A DNA stretch of 64,000 bases from Sva-07 sp963728195 (GCA_963728195.1 CAVSIX010000005.1:186001-250000), one strand, 5' to 3'. Positions 33,156-42,448 are shown, counted from the first letter of the stretch. Made by a program: numbers and translations. The notes: generated from the sequence alone by a model not told the origin.

Positions 33156-34052
33156 TCAGGAGAGGGCTTCGAGGAACAGTGCGGTCTCGTCGGCGATGGT
33201 GGCGGGGACGGCGTAGCCGTCCTGCGTCGTCACGTCGCTCCAGTGGGCCGCCAGGTCCTCGGGCGTCAGGTCGCTCGTGTTGGTGTAGCCGACCGTCTCG
33301 GCGATGAACACCTCGGCGACACGGCCGCCGCCGACGGAGAAGACCCGCCCGGTCGCCTCGCAGGACTCGTGGGACAGATAGGTCACCAGCGGCGAGATCA
33401 GCTCGGGCTGCAACTTGTCGCCGAGGCCGCCGAGGATGTCCTCGGTCATGCGGGTCAGCGCGAGCGGAGCGATCGCATTCGCCTTGATGTTGTACTTGGC
33501 GCCCTCGACGGCGAGCACGTTGGTGAACCCGACGAGGCCCATCTTGGCGGCGCCGTAGTTCGCCTGGCCGAAGTTGCCGAAGATCCCCGCCGCCGACGAC
33601 GTCGACACGATGCGGCCGTAGCCCTGCTCGCGCATGATCTTCCAGGCGGGTTGGGTGACGTTGAACGCACCGCGCAGGTGGACGTCGATCACCGGGTCGA
33701 ACAGGTCGGCGTCCATGTTGTGGAACGACTTGTCGCGCAGGATGCCGGCGTTGTTGATCACGATGTCGACCTTGCCGAACGCATCGACGGCGCTCTGCAC
33801 GATCGCTGCGCCACCTTCCGGCGTGGCGACCGAGTCGGTGTTGGCCACGGCCTCGCCGCCGGCCGCCTGGATCTCGTCGACGACGAGCTGGGCGGCCCCC
33901 TTGTCGCTGCCGGTGCCGTCGACGGCGCCGCCGAGGTCGTTCACCACGATGAGCGCACCGCGCTTCGCCATCATCAGTGCGTGCTGCTTGCCGAGGCCGC
34001 CACCGGCGCCGGTGATGATCGCTACCTTGCCGTCGAATCCGAGATCAGTCAT
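33156..34052 (-). CDS. SDR, multifunctional-enzyme-type 3-hydroxyacyl-CoA dehydrogenase
   Basis: 298 aa from ATG 34052; a TTG at 34061 is less likely because TAGCGT ends 8 nt before the ATG. TGAGGGLGKQHALMMAKRG, VVNDLGG, NNAGILRDKSF, STSSAAGIFGNFGQANYGAAK are the hallmarks of the HSD17B4/Fox2 dehydrogenase domain. It oxidises 3-hydroxyacyl-CoA with NAD. A related SDR lies at 62647 followed by a MaoC-like hydratase, the other half of that eukaryotic multifunctional enzyme. Confidence 0.9.
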   Translation of the reverse strand: MTDLGFDGKVAIITGAGGGLGKQHALMMAKRGALIVVNDLGGAVDGTGSDKGAAQLVVDEIQAAGGEAVANTDSVATPEGGAAIVQSAVDAFGKVDIVINNAGILRDKSFHNMDADLFDPVIDVHLRGAFNVTQPAWKIMREQGYGRIVSTSSAAGIFGNFGQANYGAAKMGLVGFTNVLAVEGAKYNIKANAIAPLALTRMTEDILGGLGDKLQPELISPLVTYLSHESCEATGRVFSVGGGRVAEVFIAETVGYTNTSDLTPEDLAAHWSDVTTQDGYAVPATIADETALFLEALS

Positions 34053-34185
34053 GGACGCCAACGCTAACGGCGGGCGTGGACATCCGGAAAAACGCCCTCA
34101 TGGCGTAGATGGCCGCCGATCCGTGCCCGGTGACCACACGCAGCCAGCGCCATTCGCGCGAGCGAGAACGCACGAAGTGCCGATC

Positions 34186-34258
34186 GTTGCTCACACGAAC
34201 CGTGGCATCGAGATCTGTGTGAGCGACAAGGTGAGCGAACACGATCTGTGCTCACACA
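34186..34258. repeat. GCTCACAC inverted-repeat cluster
   Basis: GCTCACAC (34189-34196), GTGTGAGC (34217-34224) and GCTCACAC (34250-34257) lie within 70 bp, and a shorter GTGAGC occurs at 34231. The middle copy can pair with either flanking copy (11 bp with one mismatch upstream, 9 bp perfect downstream), giving two mutually exclusive hairpins. The rest of the 232-bp gap between the SDR start and the GH65 stop holds nothing I recognise. Confidence 0.8.
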
Positions 34259-34284
34259 AATGTCGGGCCGCGCTCGGCAGTGCG

Positions 34285-36654
34285 TCAGCGGTCGATGCGC
34301 AACGGCTCGTCGGGGGTGACCAGGACCACGTCGTCGCCGATGCGTATCGGGATGCCGCCTCCGTCGAGCGCCGTCAGTGTCAGGCCGTCGGGATCGAGGT
34401 CGACGACCAGGGTGGATCCGTGGCGTCGCAGTCGGAAGCTCACGCCGTCCCACACGTTCGGCAGCCGGGGCGAGAACTCGAGGTAGTTGCCCTGCTCGAC
34501 CATGCCGGCGAAACCGTTGACGATGCCGGCCCAGACGCCGCCGGCGTTCGCGACGTGCACGCCGTCGGCGGTGTTGCCGTGCGAGTCGCACAGGTCCAGG
34601 TACAGCGATCGCATGAAGTACTCGAGTGCGAGCTCCTCGTAGCCCACCTCGGCGGCGACGACGGCCTGGACGCACGACGACAGCGACGAGTCGCCGGTGG
34701 TGATCGGATCGTAGAAGTCGAAGTTGCGACGCTTCTGCTCGACCGGGAAGCGCTCGGATCGGAGGAACATCGCCAGCACGACGTCGGCCTGCTTCAACAC
34801 CTGATGTCGGTAGATCACGAGCGGGTGGTAGTTGAGCAGCAGCGGGAAGTCCTCCGGCGGGGTCGTCTCCCAGTCCCACGGCTCGAGTTCGAGGAACTCG
34901 GAGTCCTGCGGGTTGATACCCAGTTCCTCGTCGAACGGGATGAACATCGCATCAGCGGCGGCATCCCAGTCGTCGAGTTCCTGCAGCTCGAGGTCGGTGT
35001 TGCGGCACAGCGCGGCGAAGGCGTCCGGGTTCCATTCCGCCAGGAACCTGACGATGCGAGTGGCGTAGCGGAGATTGAACCTCGCCATCACGTTCGTGTA
35101 GAAGTTGTCGTTGACGACCGTCGTGTATTCGTCGGGGCCCGTGACGCGATGGATGTGGAACGTGCGGGCGCCGTTCTGTGCATAGAAGCCGAGGTCGACC
35201 CACAGGCGCGCCGTCTCGACGAGGATCTCGGACCCCTCGTGCGACAGGAAGTCGACGTCGCCGGAGGCCTCGAGGTACCGCCGCAGGGCCAACACCACGG
35301 CGGCATTGATGTGGTACTGGGCAGTGCCCGCCGCGTAGTAGGCGGATGCCTCCTCGCCGTTGATCGTCCGCCACGGGTACAGCGCGCCCACCTGACTCAT
35401 CTCGCGCGCCCGCTGGCGTGCGGCACCGAGCATCTGCCATCGGAAGCGGACGATCTTGCGGGCCGCTTCGGGCATCGTGTAGGCCAGGAACGGCGCCACG
35501 TACACCTCGGTGTCCCAGAAGTAGTGGCCGTCGTAGCCACCACCGGTGACGCCCTTGGCGGCGATGCCCTGTTCCTGCGTGCGCGCCGACGCCTGGGCGA
35601 GCTGGTACAGGTTCCAGCGCAACGCCTGCTGTGCACCGTCGTCGCCGCGGAGTTCGATGTCGGCGTTGCCCCAGAACTCGTCGAGCCATTCGCGCTGCTC
35701 GAGGACGATCTGCTCGATGCCGTCGGACTCGGCGCGTTGCAGTGTGCGAGAGCACCGGTCGGCGAGCTCCTCGGCGGGAACACCGTTGGAGGAGTGGTAC
35801 GACACGAGCTTGGTGATCTTGATCGGATTGCCGGGTGTGGCGCGCACCGTGAACACCGTCTTGGCGAGATCGGCGCCGACATCGGTGGTCACGTCGACCT
35901 GGCACGTCGTCTCGATCTGATGGCGCGTCCCGCAGGCCAGCGTCATCTTGCTGTTCGCGCAGCGGTACCCGAGCACGATCTCGTTGCCGCTCTCGCGCTG
36001 CAGCCGCGGTTCGAGCACCCGGTGATCGAACTTGCGCGCGCGACGGGGATCGCCTCCCTCGCCGAGCGCCGCCGCCTTGACGTGGTACTCGTCCTCGCCG
36101 TCCTGGCGGTTGAGGAGCTGCGACGACACGACGACCGGCGCCGCCGAGTCGAGCAAGGTGATCTCGAACGTCATCACCGCGAGGTGGCGGTGCACGAAGC
36201 TCACCATGCGTTGTGACGACACCCGCACCCTTTTGCCGGCGGGCGTGCGCCAGATCATGTCGCGGGTCAGCACGCCGTTGCGGAAGTCGAGTGCCCGTTC
36301 GTAGCTGTCGAGGTCGGCGGTCGGCAGCAGCAGCGGTTCGTCGTCGACATACAGTTTCAGCAGCTTCGCATCCGGCACGTTGACGATCGTCTGGCCGGTG
36401 CGGGCGAAACCGAACGCCTCCTCGGCGTGCAGGATCGGCCACGTCTCGTGGAAGCCGTTGAGGTAGGTGCCGTGGCTGTGTGCTTCGCGCCCCTCCTCGG
36501 GGTTCGCTCGCATGCCGAGGTAACCGTTGCCGAGCGCGAACAGTGTCTCGGTGGCGCCCAGGTCGTCGTTGGAGTACGTGCGTTCCACGAGCCGCCACGG
36601 ATCGACCGGGAAACGGTGCGCGGGCAGGCCGGTCGGAGGAGCCTGGCGGTTCAT
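34285..36654 (-). CDS. GH65 family disaccharide phosphorylase (maltose/trehalose-type)
   Basis: 789 aa in the GH65 layout: N-terminal beta-sandwich, (alpha/alpha)6 barrel, short C-terminal domain. Barrel motifs GGGYDGHYFWDTE and VTGPDEYTTVVNDN (general acid Glu509), and ITTGDSSLSS matching the phosphate site, support a phosphorylase rather than a hydrolase. It splits an alpha-glucoside such as maltose or trehalose with phosphate, giving beta-glucose-1-phosphate. It overlaps the beta-phosphoglucomutase-like gene by 4 bp, which fits. Confidence 0.92.
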   Translation of the reverse strand: MNRQAPPTGLPAHRFPVDPWRLVERTYSNDDLGATETLFALGNGYLGMRANPEEGREAHSHGTYLNGFHETWPILHAEEAFGFARTGQTIVNVPDAKLLKLYVDDEPLLLPTADLDSYERALDFRNGVLTRDMIWRTPAGKRVRVSSQRMVSFVHRHLAVMTFEITLLDSAAPVVVSSQLLNRQDGEDEYHVKAAALGEGGDPRRARKFDHRVLEPRLQRESGNEIVLGYRCANSKMTLACGTRHQIETTCQVDVTTDVGADLAKTVFTVRATPGNPIKITKLVSYHSSNGVPAEELADRCSRTLQRAESDGIEQIVLEQREWLDEFWGNADIELRGDDGAQQALRWNLYQLAQASARTQEQGIAAKGVTGGGYDGHYFWDTEVYVAPFLAYTMPEAARKIVRFRWQMLGAARQRAREMSQVGALYPWRTINGEEASAYYAAGTAQYHINAAVVLALRRYLEASGDVDFLSHEGSEILVETARLWVDLGFYAQNGARTFHIHRVTGPDEYTTVVNDNFYTNVMARFNLRYATRIVRFLAEWNPDAFAALCRNTDLELQELDDWDAAADAMFIPFDEELGINPQDSEFLELEPWDWETTPPEDFPLLLNYHPLVIYRHQVLKQADVVLAMFLRSERFPVEQKRRNFDFYDPITTGDSSLSSCVQAVVAAEVGYEELALEYFMRSLYLDLCDSHGNTADGVHVANAGGVWAGIVNGFAGMVEQGNYLEFSPRLPNVWDGVSFRLRRHGSTLVVDLDPDGLTLTALDGGGIPIRIGDDVVLVTPDEPLRIDR

Positions 36655-37391
36655 GCGGGCGGCTGTCCTGTGGTCGCATCGTCATCGAGCAGCTCGGCGA
36701 GATCGTCGACGACGAAGCTCGCGCCGTGGTCGAGGAGTGCTTCGGCGCCGGCACCGCGGTCGACGCCGATGACGACGGCGAATCCACCGGCGGCGCCTGC
36801 TGCGACACCGGACACGGCGTCCTCGACGACGACCGCCCGGGCGGGCTCGACGCCGATGCGGCGCGCCGCGTGGAGGAACATGTCGGGAGCGGGCTTGCCG
36901 GCGATGTGCTCGGTTGCGGCGACGACGCCGTCGACCACCACGTCGAAGCGCTCACCGAGGCCGGCCGCCTCGAGCACGTTGCGGGCGTTCTTCGACGACG
37001 AGACGATCGCCGAGCGCACGCCGGCCGCGTCGAGCAGATCGAGCGTCGGGACCGAACTCGGATACGGCTCGATGCCGTCTCGTTCGAGGATCGTGTTGAA
37101 CAGTTCGTTCTTCCGGTTGCCCATCGCGCACACGGTGTCGTTACCGGGCGGGTCGTCGGGGTCGCCGTCGGGCAGCGTGATGTCGCGTGAGGCGAGGAAC
37201 GAGCGCACGCCGTCGTACCGGGGCTTGCCGTCGATGTACCGGAGGTAGTCGGCTTCGGTGTAGTCGTAGTCGGCGAACAGCTCGCCCCAGGCGTGTTCGT
37301 GGATCTCGGCCGTCGGGGTGATCACGCCGTCGAGGTCGAACAGCACGCCCGCGTGTCGCCGCCAGTCGAAGTCCGCCGCAGGTTGTCGCAC
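36651..37391 (-). CDS. HAD-family beta-phosphoglucomutase-like enzyme
   Basis: 246 aa from a GTG. HAD nucleophile motif LFDLDGVIT, motif II IVSSS, Lys in GKPAPDMF, and VVEDAVSGVAAG are intact, and the cap starts TPTAEIHEHAW as in beta-PGMs. It probably converts beta-glucose-1-phosphate from the GH65 enzyme to glucose-6-phosphate; a trehalose/sugar-phosphate phosphatase role is the alternative. TAACCT ends 6 nt before the GTG. Confidence 0.88.
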   Translation of the reverse strand: MRQPAADFDWRRHAGVLFDLDGVITPTAEIHEHAWGELFADYDYTEADYLRYIDGKPRYDGVRSFLASRDITLPDGDPDDPPGNDTVCAMGNRKNELFNTILERDGIEPYPSSVPTLDLLDAAGVRSAIVSSSKNARNVLEAAGLGERFDVVVDGVVAATEHIAGKPAPDMFLHAARRIGVEPARAVVVEDAVSGVAAGAAGGFAVVIGVDRGAGAEALLDHGASFVVDDLAELLDDDATTGQPPA

Positions 37392-37400
37392 GCGACCAGG

Positions 37401-39047
37401 TTAGACAGCGCCGCCGTCGCCGGCGACGATGTGCGGGGCGGTGATCGCGTCCGAGCGCAGTCGCTTGTAGTCGAGCTTGCCGTTGGCCGCTCGACCGATC
37501 GAGGAGACGGCGATGACCCGCTTGGGCGCCTTGTACGCCGCGAGGCGCGCCTTGACGTGGGCGATCAGTGCGGCTTCGTCGACGGTGTCACCGGCGTGGG
37601 CCTCGACGAGTGCGGTGATCGCCTCGCCCCACTTCTCGTCGGGTACGCCGACCACGGCGGCGTCGGCGACCGTGGGGTGCAGCTTGAGGCATTCCTCGAC
37701 CTCTTCGGGGTACACCTTCTCGCCGCCGGTGTTGATGCACTGGCTGCCGCGTCCGAGCAGCGTGACGGTGCCGTCGGCTTCGACCGTGGCGTAGTCGCCG
37801 GGGATCGAATAGCGCTCGCCGTCGATCACCACGAACGTCTGTGCCGACTTCGCTTCGTCCTTGTAGTAGCCGATCGGCGTGCGGCCCGGCAAGGCGACCC
37901 GGCCGAGTTCGCCGGAGCCGGGCACGACGTCGCGACCCTCGTCGGTGATCACCCTCGTGGTGGGTCCGAGTTCGAACTTGGCGGTCTCGCCGCTCGACTC
38001 CGACGTCGTGGTGTTGCTCGCCATGCCGATCGCCTCGCTCGACCCGAGCGAGTCGACCATGATCAGCCGTGGGTTGTGCCGCAGCAGGCCCTGCTTGGTC
38101 TCCTTCGACCACATCACGCCCGACGACACGACGACGCGCAGCGAGGAGATGTCCCATCGCTGCGGTTCGGCGTCGAGCGCGCGCAGGATCGGCTTGGCGA
38201 ATGCATCACCGACGATCGACGTCGAGTTGATGCCGTAGCGTTCGACGGTGTCGAGGAACTCCTCGGCGCTGAAGTGTCGACCCTCCATCGTGGTGATCGA
38301 GCCGCCGACCATCAGGTTGCTGATGGCGTTGAACAGGCCGGTGCCGTGCATCAGCGGTGCGGCCGGCAGGTTGCGCGGACCGGCCTTGACGATGCGCTGG
38401 GCGACTGCGTCGAGGTCCTGTTCGGGTGGCATCCGCTTCTTGTTGTTGGCGTCGAGCACGCCGAACAGGTCGTCCTGGCGCCACATCACGCCCTTGGGCA
38501 TCCCGGTGGTGCCGCCGGTGTAGAGCAGGAGGAGATGGTCGCCGCTGCGGCCCCACGGGGCCCGAACGTCGTCGTCGGTGCCCGCCGAGGCGGCCGCTTC
38601 GTAGGGTGTCGCCCAGTCGGGGCACGGTGCGGAACCGTCGTCGACCCACAGCCAGGTGCGCACCTTGGGAACGCGGTCGCGCACCGCATCGCACTGTTCG
38701 GCGAACGTGCCGTGGAAGACGACTGCGGTGGCGTCCGCGTTGTCCCAGAGGTAGACGAGTTCGTCGGCGGCGTACCGGTAGTTGGTGTTGACCACGGCGA
38801 AGCCCACCTTGAACGCAGCGAACATCGACTCGAGGTACTCCGGGCTGTTGTACAGGTACTGCGCGACCTTGTCCTGCTCGGCGGAGTCGGCGCGCAGCAG
38901 CGCTGCGGCGACGCCGTTGGCCCGCCGATCGAACTCGGCCCACGAGTACGCCCGAGCGCCCTGCTGTTGGGCGAGTGCATCGGGGATCTGGGCCGCGACC
39001 GTCTCCCAGAGGTCAGCGAAGTTCCAGCCGGATTCCGTCGTCGTCAC
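37401..39047 (-). CDS. Acyl-CoA synthetase, FadD17/FadD19-like
   Basis: 548 aa from a GTG (VTTTESGWNF). P-loop YTGGTTGMPKGVMWRQ (from 176), with the Gly-Gly and VMWRQ found in mycobacterial steroid side-chain ligases, then GRGSQCINTGGEKVYPEEVE and catalytic Lys in RAANGKLDYKRL. It activates a long or branched carboxylate as CoA ester. TACGTT ends 7 nt before the GTG. It ends 9 bp upstream of the beta-PGM start but is probably a separate transcript. Confidence 0.9.
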   Translation of the reverse strand: MTTTESGWNFADLWETVAAQIPDALAQQQGARAYSWAEFDRRANGVAAALLRADSAEQDKVAQYLYNSPEYLESMFAAFKVGFAVVNTNYRYAADELVYLWDNADATAVVFHGTFAEQCDAVRDRVPKVRTWLWVDDGSAPCPDWATPYEAAASAGTDDDVRAPWGRSGDHLLLLYTGGTTGMPKGVMWRQDDLFGVLDANNKKRMPPEQDLDAVAQRIVKAGPRNLPAAPLMHGTGLFNAISNLMVGGSITTMEGRHFSAEEFLDTVERYGINSTSIVGDAFAKPILRALDAEPQRWDISSLRVVVSSGVMWSKETKQGLLRHNPRLIMVDSLGSSEAIGMASNTTTSESSGETAKFELGPTTRVITDEGRDVVPGSGELGRVALPGRTPIGYYKDEAKSAQTFVVIDGERYSIPGDYATVEADGTVTLLGRGSQCINTGGEKVYPEEVEECLKLHPTVADAAVVGVPDEKWGEAITALVEAHAGDTVDEAALIAHVKARLAAYKAPKRVIAVSSIGRAANGKLDYKRLRSDAITAPHIVAGDGGAV

Positions 39048-39077
39048 GCCGTCGAACGTAGCCGGGTCCGCCGAGTT

Positions 39078-39881
39078 TCAGGCGGGCGGACCGAGGCGGA
39101 GGCGGTCGTAGGCGGCGGTGACCGGGGAGTGCTCGGCGATCGCATCCCACATCGACTCGACCCACCAAGTGGCGCCGGCGTCGGCGTAGGCGGCGGGTGA
39201 GTGTTCGGTCGTCGTGCCCTCGACGATGATGTCGACGTCGTCGCCGGGCCGGTCGGCGTCGAGCAGCGCACGGAGTTCTGCCACTTCGTCGAGATGCGGT
39301 TGCCGGGCGCCACCGTCACCGTCGAGGGCCTGCGGGATCACACCGTCCCAGCGGGTGGCGCGAGCCATCGACTTCGGTCGCCCGAGCGCTCCGACGCACC
39401 AGATCGGCACCCGTGGTTGCTGCACCGTGTGACCGATCGTCGGGAACTCGGTCGGCGACACCGTGTAGTGGGTTCCGTCGTAGGAGAACGGCTGGCCGTC
39501 CCACAAGCCGCACATGATGTCGAGCGCCTCGTCCATCAGCTCGGCGCGTCGTCGGCGGTCGCACTCCTCGCCGAATGCGTCGAAACCCGAATCGATCGCT
39601 CCGAGGCCGACCGACAGCGTCACTCGTCCGGCCGAGATCCGATCGACGGTGGCCACCTGGCCGGCGAGTTCCCACGGCCGCCGACGCGAGGGCGGCGTGA
39701 GGAGCGTGCCGAGTCGGATCTTGGAGGTGCGCACAGCGGCGAGGCCGAGCGAGATCCAGGCGTCGACGCCCCACACCGGCTCCCACACGAACAGCCCGTC
39801 CCACCCGGCCTCCTCGGCCGCGGCAGCCAGATCGCCGACGTCCTCGGCGTCGCCCCACGGGACCACGAAGCCGAACTTCAT
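39078..39881 (-). CDS. LLM-class F420-dependent oxidoreductase
   Basis: 267 aa. MKFGFVVPWGDAEDVGDLAAAAEEAGWDGLFV-type N-terminus (the FGFVVPWG strand and GWDGLFVWE), RLGTLLTPPSRRRPW and RVTLSVGLGAIDSGF are clear LLM barrel elements. Shorter than most family members, with a truncated insertion region. TACGGT ends 7 nt before the ATG. Substrate unknown. Confidence 0.87.
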   Translation of the reverse strand: MKFGFVVPWGDAEDVGDLAAAAEEAGWDGLFVWEPVWGVDAWISLGLAAVRTSKIRLGTLLTPPSRRRPWELAGQVATVDRISAGRVTLSVGLGAIDSGFDAFGEECDRRRRAELMDEALDIMCGLWDGQPFSYDGTHYTVSPTEFPTIGHTVQQPRVPIWCVGALGRPKSMARATRWDGVIPQALDGDGGARQPHLDEVAELRALLDADRPGDDVDIIVEGTTTEHSPAAYADAGATWWVESMWDAIAEHSPVTAAYDRLRLGPPA

Positions 39882-39949
39882 GTCATCGACCGTAGACGGT
39901 CACGGCAACTCGTGCACGCGGTCTCGGTGCGATCGGTCAGAATTTTGCG

Positions 39950-40498
39950 ATGACCGGCGACATCGTGCCCGACGACAAGGACTGGACGTGGGTGCTCGAG
40001 CGCCGGTGTCCCGAGTGCGGATTCCTCGCCGGCACGGTCGACGTCGATGAGGTCGGCGCCCTGATCCGCCAGAGCGCTGCGGCCTGGTTCGAACTGTTGA
40101 ACGGCGACGATGCCTCGGTGCGCTCCCGTCCGTCCATCGACCGCTGGTCGACGCTCGAGTACGGCGCCCACGTGCGTGACGTCTTCGTGCTGTACCTGGA
40201 GCGCCTCTCGCTGATGCTCGACACCGACGATCCGCTGTACCCGAACTGGGATCAGGACGAGACCGCGGTCGCATCGCGGTACGACGTGCAGCAAGCCCAC
40301 GAGGTGGCCGTCGAGTTGCGTGCGGCGGCCGAGGCACTGGCCGCTGCATTCGACGGAGTGACCGATGAGCAGTGGCAGCGTCGAGGTCGCCGCTCCGACG
40401 GGGCGTCGTTCACGGTCGAATCGTTCGCCCGATACCTGGTCCACGACCCGGTCCACCACCTCTGTGATTGCGGGGTGCACCTACAGTCGTGGTCATGA
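39950..40498 (+). CDS. DinB-family protein with N-terminal CPxCG zinc-ribbon motif
   Basis: 182 aa. The four-helix DinB/mycothiol-dependent-enzyme core has metal-binding His residues in YGAHVRDVF and YLVHDPVHHL. A RRCPECGFLAGTVD segment precedes it, half a zinc ribbon. DinB-like proteins in actinobacteria include mycothiol S-transferases and maleylpyruvate isomerases, which fits mca elsewhere in the window, but the activity is not proven. It overlaps the next gene by 4 bp. Confidence 0.85.
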   Translation: MTGDIVPDDKDWTWVLERRCPECGFLAGTVDVDEVGALIRQSAAAWFELLNGDDASVRSRPSIDRWSTLEYGAHVRDVFVLYLERLSLMLDTDDPLYPNWDQDETAVASRYDVQQAHEVAVELRAAAEALAAAFDGVTDEQWQRRGRRSDGASFTVESFARYLVHDPVHHLCDCGVHLQSWS

Positions 40499-41634
40499 CC
40501 AGCGCATCCGCCATCGTCGATGCCGCACGCGACCTCGCCGAGCTGATCGAGGCGAACGCCGACGATGGCGAACGGATCCGACGGCTGCCGCTGACGACCG
40601 TCAAGGCGCTCACCGATGCCCAGCTGATGCGGATGTGCGTGCCAGAGGCGTACGGCGGGCCCGAGGTCGACCCGGTGACGCTCGTCGAGGCGATCGAGGC
40701 GGTTGCGCACGGGGACGGGGGTGCGGGCTGGTGCGCGATGATCGCGTCGACCACGTCGTCGATGGCGTCGCTGCTGCCCGCCGAGTCGGCGCAGGAGATC
40801 TACGGTGACCGCACGTCGATCACCGGGGGCGTGTTCGCCCCGAACGGCAAGGGCGAGACGGCCACGGTCGGCGGCGTCGCCGGGTTCCGGGTCACGGGCC
40901 GGTGGGCGTGGGGCAGCGGGACGCAACACTGTCGATGGGTGCTCGGTGGAGCGCTCTGCGACGACGGCACGTTCCGGCTGTGCTGGTTCCCGCAGTCGGA
41001 GGTCACGTTCCACGACACCTGGTACACGACTGGCATGCGCGGTTCGGGTTCGCTCGACTACTCGGTCAACGGAGTCTTCGTGCCGGCGGCGCGGACGATC
41101 CAGCCCGGGGTGACCCGACCGGTCGTGCGCACGCCGCTGTCGCAGTTCCCGAACTTCACGTTGCTCGCCGCCGGTGTGTCCGCTGTGGGATTGGGCGTCG
41201 CCCGCCGGGCGCTCGACGAGCTCGTCGAACTCGCCCAGGGCAAGAAGCCGCAGTACTCGTCCAAGACGCTCGCCCAGAGCGGGTTCACGCAGGTCGAGCT
41301 GGCGCGGGCCGAAGGCACGTTGCGAGCGGCGCGGGCGTTCCTGCTCGACGAACTGCGCTCGGCGTGGGCGACCGCGGTCGCCGGCGACGAGGTCACGATC
41401 GAGGCCCGCACCGGCATCCGCCTCGCCGCCGTCCACGCCGCCACCGTCGGCGCGGAGGTCGCCGACGTGGCGTTCACGTTGGCGGGCGGCACGGCGGTCT
41501 ACGACACCAGCTTGCTCGGGCGGTGCCTCCGCGACGCCCACGTCGTCACCCAGCACATCCAGACCGCTCCCAAGCTCAACGAGACGATCGGCAAGCTGCT
41601 GCTCGGCATCGACGTCGACACGTCGATGTTCTGA
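40495..41634 (+). CDS. Acyl-CoA dehydrogenase-like flavoprotein (type-2 C-terminal domain)
   Basis: 379 aa, ATG inside the DinB stop. It has the acyl-CoA dehydrogenase N-terminus (MRMCVPEAYGGPEVDP), FRVTGRWAWGSG and the C-terminal helical 'type 2' domain (ARAEGTLRAARAFLLDEL; LAGGTAVYD) shared with group D flavin monooxygenases such as HsaA. It may therefore hydroxylate an aromatic substrate rather than dehydrogenate an acyl-CoA. Downstream hydratase on the same strand. Confidence 0.82.
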   Translation: MTSASAIVDAARDLAELIEANADDGERIRRLPLTTVKALTDAQLMRMCVPEAYGGPEVDPVTLVEAIEAVAHGDGGAGWCAMIASTTSSMASLLPAESAQEIYGDRTSITGGVFAPNGKGETATVGGVAGFRVTGRWAWGSGTQHCRWVLGGALCDDGTFRLCWFPQSEVTFHDTWYTTGMRGSGSLDYSVNGVFVPAARTIQPGVTRPVVRTPLSQFPNFTLLAAGVSAVGLGVARRALDELVELAQGKKPQYSSKTLAQSGFTQVELARAEGTLRAARAFLLDELRSAWATAVAGDEVTIEARTGIRLAAVHAATVGAEVADVAFTLAGGTAVYDTSLLGRCLRDAHVVTQHIQTAPKLNETIGKLLLGIDVDTSMF

Positions 41635-41641
41635 CGGCGCA

Positions 41642-41647
41642 GAGGAG
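41642..41647 (+). promoter_or_regulatory. SD sequence that decides the hydratase start
   Basis: GAGGAG abuts an ATG at 41648 but lies 9 nt before the ATG at 41657. The spacing favours 41657 (MDTIRTERDG). Confidence 0.7.
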
Positions 41648-41656
41648 ATGCATCCG

Positions 41657-42436
41657 ATGGACACGATCCGGACCGAACGTGACGGCGACCTGCTGATCGT
41701 CACGATCGACCATCCCACCTCGGAGATGAACGCCGTCGACGAGCGGCTGCACCGCGATCTCTGGGAGCTGTTCCGCGAGTTGGCCGCCGAGCGTGAGGCG
41801 CGAGCGATCGTGCTGACCGGGTCCGGCCGTGCGTTCTCGGCGGGTGGTGACATGTCGTGGTTCCCCGAGCTGCGCCGCCCCGACCGGCTCCATGCGCTGC
41901 GCCGAGAGGGCAAGCAGCTGATCTGGAACCTGCTCGACGTCGAGGTGCCGATCGTGTGCGGGCTCAACGGTCCAGCGGTCGGCCTCGGCGCCTCGGTGGC
42001 GCTGCTGTGCGACGTGATCGTGATGGCGGACACGGCATCGATCATCGACCCGCACGTGCAGGTGGGCCTGGTGGCCGGCGACGGAGGCGCAGCGATCTGG
42101 CCGTTGCTGCTCGGCCCGCTCGCAGCGAAGCGCCACCTGATGCTGGGCCAACCATTGAGCGCCGACACTGCGCTGGCGACGGGCGTGGCCTCGGAGGTCT
42201 GCCCGGCCGACGACGTTGCTGCAGCAGCACGCCGGTGGGCGCAACGGCTCGCCGACCAGCCGCCGCTCGCCGTCCAGGGCACGAAGATCGCCGTCAACGC
42301 GCAGATCAAACAGGCGCTGCTGACCAGCTTCGACGTGTCGATGGCGCTCGAGATGAGCTGCTTCCACTCCGCCGATCACGCCGAGGCCGTCAGCGCCTTC
42401 GTCGACAAGCGGACACCGAGATTCGAGGGGCGATGA
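41657..42436 (+). CDS. Enoyl-CoA hydratase/isomerase family protein
   Basis: 259 aa crotonase fold. Oxyanion-hole residues in AFSAGGDMSWF and NGPAVGLGASVALLCDVIVM; HVQVGLVAGDGGAAIWPLLLG covers the catalytic loop, where Asp-Gly-Gly stands at the position of the second catalytic Glu in true hydratases. Family members without both Glu residues can be isomerases or hydrolases, so hydratase activity is not certain. Probably co-transcribed with the flavoprotein upstream (22 nt gap). Confidence 0.87.
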   Translation: MDTIRTERDGDLLIVTIDHPTSEMNAVDERLHRDLWELFRELAAEREARAIVLTGSGRAFSAGGDMSWFPELRRPDRLHALRREGKQLIWNLLDVEVPIVCGLNGPAVGLGASVALLCDVIVMADTASIIDPHVQVGLVAGDGGAAIWPLLLGPLAAKRHLMLGQPLSADTALATGVASEVCPADDVAAAARRWAQRLADQPPLAVQGTKIAVNAQIKQALLTSFDVSMALEMSCFHSADHAEAVSAFVDKRTPRFEGR

Positions 42437-42448
42437 CCCGTCAACCAC

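Noticed and set aside
34186..34258. CRISPR array
   Set aside because: Only three short arms, inverted rather than direct, with unequal spacing and no cas genes.
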